Shown: in pieces, positions 5,871 to 9,933 of the stretch
Numbering within the stretch: position 1 is the stretch's first letter
Layout: every line of letters begins with the position of its first letter
DNA from: Nitrososphaerota archaeon
Lineage (GTDB): Archaea; Thermoproteota; Nitrososphaeria; Nitrososphaerales; CADDZS01
Assembly (NCBI GenBank): GCA_027886785.1
Contig: JAPCJV010000032.1
Location: 1-9,933 of the forward strand
DNA length: 9,933 bases
Reading direction: 5' to 3'
Made by a program: the position numbers and the translations under genes
The notes under the pieces: generated by a model
What the model saw: the letters and a program-made list of their open reading frames with translations, nothing else
Databases searched by the model: none
What the model was told of the DNA's origin: nothing

Positions 5871-6011
5871 ATGTCCATCGACGAGAAAATCAAATTAGGA
5901 CTACTCGCTCTCTCCGTAGTGTCTGCGATAGCGGTCGCTGCACACTTTGGGCATGTCGAAATTCCAAAGCATCCTCTCTTGGATGTAATTGGACCCGGCG
6001 GTTCCCATTAG
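5871..6011 (+). CDS. 46-residue single-pass membrane microprotein
   Basis: ATG 5871 opens a 46-codon frame ending at TAG 6009-6011. The product begins MSIDEKIKLG, has one hydrophobic helix at about 9-25 (LGLLALSVVSAIAVAAH), and ends in a short H/P/G-rich tail (GHVEIPKHPL, then GPGGSH). The charged start with a single helix fits an N-in anchor with the tail outside or at the membrane surface. Support for a real gene comes from its surroundings: a purine-rich GGGAAAGGGG six nt upstream of the ATG, an A/T-rich TATA element at 5806-5822, and a hairpin with a T-rich tail just after the stop. An in-frame TTG at 5865 is an alternative start. I do not recognise the family and assign no function. Confidence 0.55.
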   Translation: MSIDEKIKLGLLALSVVSAIAVAAHFGHVEIPKHPLLDVIGPGGSH

Positions 6012-6025
6012 GAAGCTCGAGAATC

Positions 6026-6034
6026 GATATAATT
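6026..6034 (+). promoter_or_regulatory. Possible TATA box upstream of the DUF4129 gene
   Basis: GATATAATT is a good TATA-like match. It would start transcription near 6055-6058, leaving a leader of about 53 nt before ATG 6110. The start would fall inside the hairpin at 6036-6060, so this element and the terminator reading of that hairpin compete. Confidence 0.35.
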
Positions 6035-6035
6035 A

Positions 6036-6074
6036 GGGCAAGCCAGTCAATGGCTTGTCTTTCCCCTTTTTCTT
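6036..6074 (+). terminator. Hairpin with T-rich tail after the microprotein gene
   Basis: CAAGCCA (6039-6045) pairs perfectly with TGGCTTG (6051-6057) around the loop GTCAA. Three further pairs, including G-U, extend the stem to 6036/6060. The tail TTCCCCTTTTTCTT (6061-6074) is pyrimidine-rich with five Ts in a row. The position, 25 nt after the 46-codon gene, fits a terminator separating it from the DUF4129 cluster. Confidence 0.5.
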
Positions 6075-6109
6075 AGAAAGTCTTATCGATTCCTTCTTGA
6101 ATCTGTATC

Positions 6110-6859
6110 ATGTTCCATTTGAAGGAAAAGAACGAGGTTCGCCGCTTTTCTCTGGAGCAGTACCCTCGATCGAAAACTCTCCTTATTGTGGTTATGCTAG
6201 CTTTATTTCCACTACTAGTCCTTTTCGCCTTTTACTCGTCTTTGAACGTGGCAGCGACTAATGGTCCCATTTTCAAGCTGGGCAACTTCAGTCAGCCTCC
6301 AAACAATTTTTTTGTGGCAACGACAAATCACACATTATACACTTTCACCATCAATAATACAAATTTGTTTAGCCAACCCAATAACTTCTTTTCTTCCGTC
6401 TCCATTCCTCCTGCTTACGTTTTCGCCCTAATAGCAATCTTATTTTCAGCAGTGGTATTAGGTATGGTTAGAAATATCCAACGTCAAAGAAGGATCTCTG
6501 CATTCGAAGTTTCGGAGGGCACAAAAGCCATGAGAGCGGAAGTAATAGCTGTACTGGACGACGCCGTTTCAAGATTGCAGGAAGGAAGCAATTATCGAGA
6601 GACAATTCTCGAATGCTACAGAAGGATTTCACAAGTTATAGAGTCCAAAATCGCTTTTGACAGCAGTTCCAAAACACCAAGAGAATTCAAAATTATTGCT
6701 TCGGAACGGTTACAGTTTAGATCTTCTTATCTTTCTCAAGTAACCGATCTTTTCGAACTGGCTAGGTATAGTCAGCACGAAATTACGAAGGGAGAGGCAG
6801 AAGCGGCCATGGATTGTTTTTCAAATCTGAAGGCAGACCTTGTTCAAGAAAGAGATTAG
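6110..6859 (+). CDS. Two-TM protein with C-terminal DUF4129 domain
   Basis: The 249-residue protein has a basic N-terminus, a membrane helix at 22-44, an exported Asn/Ser/Thr/Phe-rich loop (45-99), a second helix at about 101-122, and a cytosolic domain. Residues about 145-245 fit DUF4129: an acidic helix (MRAEVIAVLDDAVSRLQ), NYRETILECYRRISQVIE, the STPRE-like KTPREF at 178-183, and FELARYSQHEITKGEAEAA near the end. DUF4129 proteins are typical partners of MoxR ATPases and DUF58 proteins in membrane or envelope assembly clusters; their biochemical role is unknown. The exported loop holds the near-repeat FSQPPNNFF (60-68) and FSQPNNFF (87-94), plus N-glycosylation sequons (NFS, NHT, NNT). The next gene follows after 2 nt, so they are probably cotranscribed. 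Confidence 0.75.
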   Translation: MFHLKEKNEVRRFSLEQYPRSKTLLIVVMLALFPLLVLFAFYSSLNVAATNGPIFKLGNFSQPPNNFFVATTNHTLYTFTINNTNLFSQPNNFFSSVSIPPAYVFALIAILFSAVVLGMVRNIQRQRRISAFEVSEGTKAMRAEVIAVLDDAVSRLQEGSNYRETILECYRRISQVIESKIAFDSSSKTPREFKIIASERLQFRSSYLSQVTDLFELARYSQHEITKGEAEAAMDCFSNLKADLVQERD

Positions 6860-6861
6860 TT

Positions 6862-7416
6862 TTGGAAGCTGCTGCTAATTCTAAGCGCGCCTCGGCGCGA
6901 TTAAGCATTCTTTTTGGTGCTCTCGTTTTGGTACTCGCGTTTCTCCGCAGCTCACAAATTATTTTGGTAGTGGCACTTTACGTGTGCTTGCTATTTGCAG
7001 GGGTGTCAATAGCAGTGTTCATCCTGTATTCGACATCGCCTTGGGAATCTAAAGATCCCCGAGACGACTCAACTCTCACTGAGCAGCGACACTCCAAGGG
7101 CAACGATGTTGTTTCCTCCCTCAACGTGTACGTGAAATTTGCGTCTCGAGGTTCGGGGCATTCAAGGAGAGAAATTGCATACATTCTGAGAAACATCCTG
7201 GCGAATCAAAACATGCTACGAAAACCTACGGACATCAATACTCGCCAAATGCTCGAGAAAGATTGGGAAAATATAGTGCATCGTTACATCCCTGACAATT
7301 CGCGAATCCCGATAGATCCGGTAAACCTCGGATTCAAGACGAAAGCCTCAAGACAAGAAAGGGAGGCCTATCTGGCTAGTCTGGAGCGGATAATAGATTC
7401 ATTCCGAAATAATTGA
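6862..7416 (+). CDS. Two-TM cluster protein of unknown family
   Basis: I chose TTG 6862, two bases after the stop of the DUF4129 gene, giving 184 residues. A longer frame from TTG 6814 would overlap that gene by 46 nt and adds a charged stretch with no extra domain. The product has two adjacent membrane helices (about 14-29 and 33-55), then a cytosolic part of about 125 residues. Its recognisable stretch is SRREIAYILRNILANQNMLR (101-120), followed by a tryptophan-containing DWENIVHRYIP. I do not recognise the family. Its place between DUF4129 and MoxR suggests a membrane component handled by the ATPase. Short two-TM proteins accompany MoxR/DUF58/DUF4129 clusters in other archaea, but sequence relation to those is unproven. 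Confidence 0.7.
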   Translation: MEAAANSKRASARLSILFGALVLVLAFLRSSQIILVVALYVCLLFAGVSIAVFILYSTSPWESKDPRDDSTLTEQRHSKGNDVVSSLNVYVKFASRGSGHSRREIAYILRNILANQNMLRKPTDINTRQMLEKDWENIVHRYIPDNSRIPIDPVNLGFKTKASRQEREAYLASLERIIDSFRNN

Positions 7417-7433
7417 ATCTCTCACACAAGAAT

Positions 7434-7442
7434 CTTAAAATT
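7434..7442 (+). promoter_or_regulatory. TATA box of moxR
   Basis: CTTAAAATT is centred 28 nt upstream of ATG 7466, the classic distance for leaderless archaeal transcription. It lies in the 49-nt gap after the two-TM gene, so moxR and the SAF gene may be transcribed separately from the DUF4129 gene as well as by readthrough. Confidence 0.5.
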
Positions 7443-7465
7443 CGTATTTTCTCGAGAACGTTTAG

Positions 7466-8431
7466 ATGGCATCCGGGCAGCTGACGCAGGATTCAGCTCA
7501 AAAATTAATTGATGAAGTAGGCAAAGCCATCGTGGGAAAATCAGCCACGCTTCGGTTGATCTTGCTCTCGATCTTGTGCAATGGACACGTACTGTTTGAA
7601 GATCTGCCGGGGCTGGCGAAGACTCTCACTGCCAGATCTTTTGCTCAGAGTCTGGGGTGCGAGTTTAAGCGCATCCAGTTTACTTCCGATTTACTCCCGG
7701 CAGATATCACTGGAAGCTACGTGTTCAATAGAGCGACGTCCGAATTTGAATTCAGGCAAGGGCCGATCTTTTGCAACATACTTCTCGCGGACGAAATCAA
7801 CAGGGCTCCGCCCAGAACTCAATCCGCACTGTTGGAAGCTATGCAAGAGCGTCAGGTCACGATCGAAAATGAAACTATGCGGCTCCAAGCGCCCTTCATC
7901 GTTTTTGCAACCCAGAATCCCATTGAGTACGAAGGTACTTACCCTCTGCCGGAAGCACAACTAGACAGGTTTCTGATAAGAATTAGCCTTGGATACCCAA
8001 CTCAAGACGAGGAGACAGAAATTCTAGAGAGAAGATCTTCGAGACGCAGCGAGGACATTTTACTAAACCAAGTAGTCGATAAACAAAAGCTCCTCGAAAT
8101 GCAACAATTCGTCGAACTCGTCCACATTGACAAGGATTTGGAAAAGTACATTGTTGATATTGTCAGCAGGACTCGTTCTCATTCATCCGTGGAAGTAGGA
8201 TCTAGTCCTCGGGGGTCGCTTGCGATCCTGAAGCTGGCGAAGGCGCACGCTTGGCTAGATCAACGGGACTTTGTACTCCCAGACGACATAAAGTCCGTCG
8301 CTGTGCCCGCCTTGAATCACAGAATGATCCTCACTGCGGATAATTGGTTGAGAGGAACAAAACCCGAAAGCATTGTCGAGGAGATCCTGGGGAAGGCTCC
8401 GGTTCCAAAAATTCCCTCGCAACCGGCATGA
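7466..8431 (+). CDS. MoxR-family AAA+ ATPase
   Basis: The 321-residue protein is a complete MoxR ATPase (AAA_3 plus lid). Walker A is EDLPGLAKT (45-53, K52); the usual first glycine of the loop is D46. Walker B is LLADEINRA (D109, E110). The family block PPRTQSALLEAMQERQVT follows, then sensor 1 at FATQNP (N151), LPEAQLDRF with R168, and sensor 2 SSPRGS (R249). MoxR proteins form hexamers that act as chaperones, often to insert metal or mature envelope complexes, usually with a DUF58 or VWA-domain partner. No such partner follows here. Instead the stop codon overlaps the ATG of a SAF-domain gene (ATGA, 8428-8431), implying translational coupling. ATG 7466 is supported by a well-placed TATA box. 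Confidence 0.93.
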   Translation: MASGQLTQDSAQKLIDEVGKAIVGKSATLRLILLSILCNGHVLFEDLPGLAKTLTARSFAQSLGCEFKRIQFTSDLLPADITGSYVFNRATSEFEFRQGPIFCNILLADEINRAPPRTQSALLEAMQERQVTIENETMRLQAPFIVFATQNPIEYEGTYPLPEAQLDRFLIRISLGYPTQDEETEILERRSSRRSEDILLNQVVDKQKLLEMQQFVELVHIDKDLEKYIVDIVSRTRSHSSVEVGSSPRGSLAILKLAKAHAWLDQRDFVLPDDIKSVAVPALNHRMILTADNWLRGTKPESIVEEILGKAPVPKIPSQPA

Positions 8432-8754
8432 GGCAGTCGAGCAAAAAAATGCGAGAAAAAAGACAAATTTCGGAACCCGAAGCAATAGTTCTCAATTCGA
8501 AAGATAATGTGGCAACCGCGATCAAAGCAGTATTGAAGGGACAGACAATAATAATTCAATCAGTAACCGGGCGTGAAAGTCTTAATGCAATGGAAAGTAT
8601 TCCAGCGGGTCACAAGATCGCTTTGACGAATATTTCCAAGAATAATCCGATCATCAAGTTTGGAGAAGAGATTGGTGCCGCTACAAAGAATATTCCCCAA
8701 GGAACTCACGTCCACACTCATAACGTTCGCAGACCAACATCCAGATCGACTTGA
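8428..8754 (+). CDS. UxaA-type dehydratase small subunit (SAF domain)
   Basis: Starting at ATG 8428, inside the moxR stop (ATGA), the protein has 108 residues; ATG 8449 is an alternative. The frame stays open upstream but there it only shadows moxR. After a basic N-terminus the UxaA N-terminal SAF fold is clear: AIVLNSKDNVATAIKAVLKG (19-38), PAGHKIALTNISKNN (59-73), IIKFGEEIGAATKNI (75-89), and HVHTHNV (94-100). In E. coli altronate (UxaA) and galactarate (GarD) dehydratases this domain is fused to the catalytic domain. In SuyA/SuyB-type sulfo-lyases and many archaea it is a separate small subunit. The partner large subunit lies on the opposite strand with 3 bp between the stops. The sugar-acid or sulfonate substrate cannot be told. 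Confidence 0.87.
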   Translation: MRQSSKKMREKRQISEPEAIVLNSKDNVATAIKAVLKGQTIIIQSVTGRESLNAMESIPAGHKIALTNISKNNPIIKFGEEIGAATKNIPQGTHVHTHNVRRPTSRST

Positions 8755-8757
8755 GGA

Positions 8758-9933
8758 TCATTCCGCGGGTATCCTAATCGAACGCTCGACGATGGCTGTA
8801 GACCTGCCTCCAAAAATTATTCCGCCTTCTTCGTGACCGAGCAATTCCGATTTTGTCTCTTTTCCAGAAGCTGTTCGAAGTAGCAGATCGAAAAGTTTCT
8901 TTGCAGCGAGCTCTTGCGTGATGCTCCCTTCCAAGATTGCGCCGGCGTTAAAATCCATGTCTCCCGGCATAGTCTTGAATGTAAGTGGATTTGCGCACAC
9001 TTTGATTAGTGGAGCGATCAAGTTTCCATTGGCCGAGCCGCGGCCCGTTGTGAAAAAGGTAATTTGTGCGCCTGCGGCTGCAAAGTCCGTCGGCTCTCCA
9101 TCGGCCTCGAGGCCATAGTGCCTGATGCTTTTCGCAACGAGGCCGTCGACTACGTACCAGCCCGATTTACTCGGATATTCTCCTGGATCGAGCAAGTCTT
9201 CGAGCCCACGATGCCCTGTTTTCATAAACGCGCCGTAGGATTTCTCCTCGATCGTCGTTAATCCTCCGAGGATATTTCCGGGGGACATCATAGAATGGTC
9301 TTCCCCGAATCGTGCCTCGAATTCCCCATCAGCGTCATGAATTCTAGAAATAACCTGGTTTGCTACTTTCTGATTTTTCGCGCGACGACGAATGGCTTCA
9401 TCACATCCGGTCATTTCAGTGAGTTCGCTGGAAAGTATTTTTCCACCGCAATCGATGACGTCGTCAGATACTAAACCTACCACTGGATTTGCGGTAAGGG
9501 CCGAGGTCGCATCAGATCCCCCGCACTTTACTCCAACTGTCAGAAGACTTGCATCGTGCTGTGATTTTCGAATCTGAGATATTCCTCTGGCGAGCTTCTT
9601 TGCGATCCTCACTCCTTTTTCAATTCCGTCTCTGGTCCCCGATAATTTGGACACATCCAGTATTTCGACTGTCTTCCCGGATTTAGAAATTCCATCGGCA
9701 ACCTTCGAGACCGCGATGCCTGTGTTTTCAGATCCTAAGAGCAACACTGCACCCAGATTCGGATTCCGCCCGATCCCTACAAGCGCGTGGAGATCATGGT
9801 CGTTTTTCATCCGGCGGAAGCTCGACCATCCAAAGGAAACCGCGTTAGGAACCTGCTCGGCGATCTTTCGAGAGATAAAGACCGCATTTTCTGCAGTGTA
9901 GATAACGGCCGTTTTGTTCCTGACACCTACTTG
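8758..9933 (-). CDS. UxaA-family dehydratase large subunit, 5' truncated by window
   Basis: The minus-strand frame is open to the window edge. Its first visible residues, QVGVRNKTAVIYTAEN, belong to the usual GVRN block near the start of this family, so only about 10-15 residues should be missing. ATG 9810 (window residue 42) is internal, not the start. Of 391 visible residues, the hallmarks are NPNLGAVLLLGSEN, TVGVKCGGSDATSALTANP (about 132-150), SPGNILGGLTTIEEKSYGA, FFTTGRGSANGNLIAPLIKV and GDMDFNAGAI. Members eliminate water from altronate or galactarate, or sulfite from sulfolactate (SuyB), using a metal. By remembered alignment with E. coli UxaA, cysteines expected at VFCEN, MGCG and LGC are replaced by A14, W36 and S68, while the later GVKCGG cysteine (C136) is kept. 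It faces its small subunit tail to tail. Confidence 0.88.
   Translation of the reverse strand, partial: QVGVRNKTAVIYTAENAVFISRKIAEQVPNAVSFGWSSFRRMKNDHDLHALVGIGRNPNLGAVLLLGSENTGIAVSKVADGISKSGKTVEILDVSKLSGTRDGIEKGVRIAKKLARGISQIRKSQHDASLLTVGVKCGGSDATSALTANPVVGLVSDDVIDCGGKILSSELTEMTGCDEAIRRRAKNQKVANQVISRIHDADGEFEARFGEDHSMMSPGNILGGLTTIEEKSYGAFMKTGHRGLEDLLDPGEYPSKSGWYVVDGLVAKSIRHYGLEADGEPTDFAAAGAQITFFTTGRGSANGNLIAPLIKVCANPLTFKTMPGDMDFNAGAILEGSITQELAAKKLFDLLLRTASGKETKSELLGHEEGGIIFGGRSTAIVERSIRIPAE

Noticed and set aside
7434..7465. Frameshift or missing DUF58 remnant before moxR
   Set aside because: The 49-nt gap is too short to hold a remnant and contains a well-placed TATA box instead.
8344..8427. 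Longer start for the SAF-domain protein (28 extra residues)
   Set aside because: The extension lies inside moxR in another frame and adds no domain; the ATG at 8428 forms a standard ATGA coupling.
8758..9810. ATG 9810 as the start of the large dehydratase subunit
   Set aside because: The frame upstream to the window edge encodes the conserved GVRN block of the family, so the gene is 5' truncated by the window.

Overview
The window looks archaeal, most likely a mesophilic member of the Thermoproteota (Nitrososphaeria/thaumarchaeal side). This is inferred from gene style, not from a marker gene. The clues are frequent TTG or GTG starts, few Shine-Dalgarno sites, TATA-like boxes about 25-28 nt upstream of some start codons (clearest before moxR), an F420-type luciferase-like oxidoreductase, a tandem-HTH regulator, zinc-ribbon membrane or PH proteins, and a two-gene (split) UxaA-type dehydratase. 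There is no rRNA, tRNA, CRISPR array, IS element or integrase.

Layout. Positions 2-202 hold the C-terminal end of a TenA/thiaminase II-like protein. A 15-bp imperfect inverted repeat follows at 223-292. Next come a PrsW-type intramembrane protease with an N-terminal zinc ribbon (324-1232) and a half-length GtrA-like membrane protein (1364-1642). On the minus strand lie an LLM-class oxidoreductase (1741-2652) and a GNAT acetyltransferase (2699-3292). The GNAT gene is divergent from a membrane-anchored single-cluster ferredoxin (3441-3851). The ferredoxin converges on a PH-domain plus zinc-ribbon protein (3861-4346), which lies downstream of a tandem winged-HTH regulator (4434-5561). A perfect 13-bp palindrome sits just upstream of the regulator and is a candidate autoregulatory operator. 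A 309-nt gene-free stretch follows. It holds TATA-like elements that serve at least a 46-codon membrane microprotein (5871-6011), which is followed by a terminator-like hairpin.

The right third is a plus-strand cluster: a DUF4129 membrane protein (6110-6859), a two-TM protein (6862-7416), a MoxR AAA+ ATPase (7466-8431) and the SAF-domain small subunit of a UxaA-type dehydratase (8428-8754, overlapping moxR by ATGA). DUF4129 and MoxR normally travel with a DUF58 protein, but none is present here. The dehydratase large subunit lies on the opposite strand (8758-9933, 5' end outside the window) and converges on its own small subunit with only 3 bp between the stop codons.

The most unusual points are this convergent arrangement of two subunits of one enzyme, the capture of the small-subunit gene by a MoxR cluster without DUF58, apparent loss of N-terminal cysteines in the large subunit, the zinc-ribbon/PrsW fusion, and a ferredoxin whose hydrophobic anchor continues upstream of its only canonical start codon. 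No clear defence system, mobile island or wholly new system was seen.
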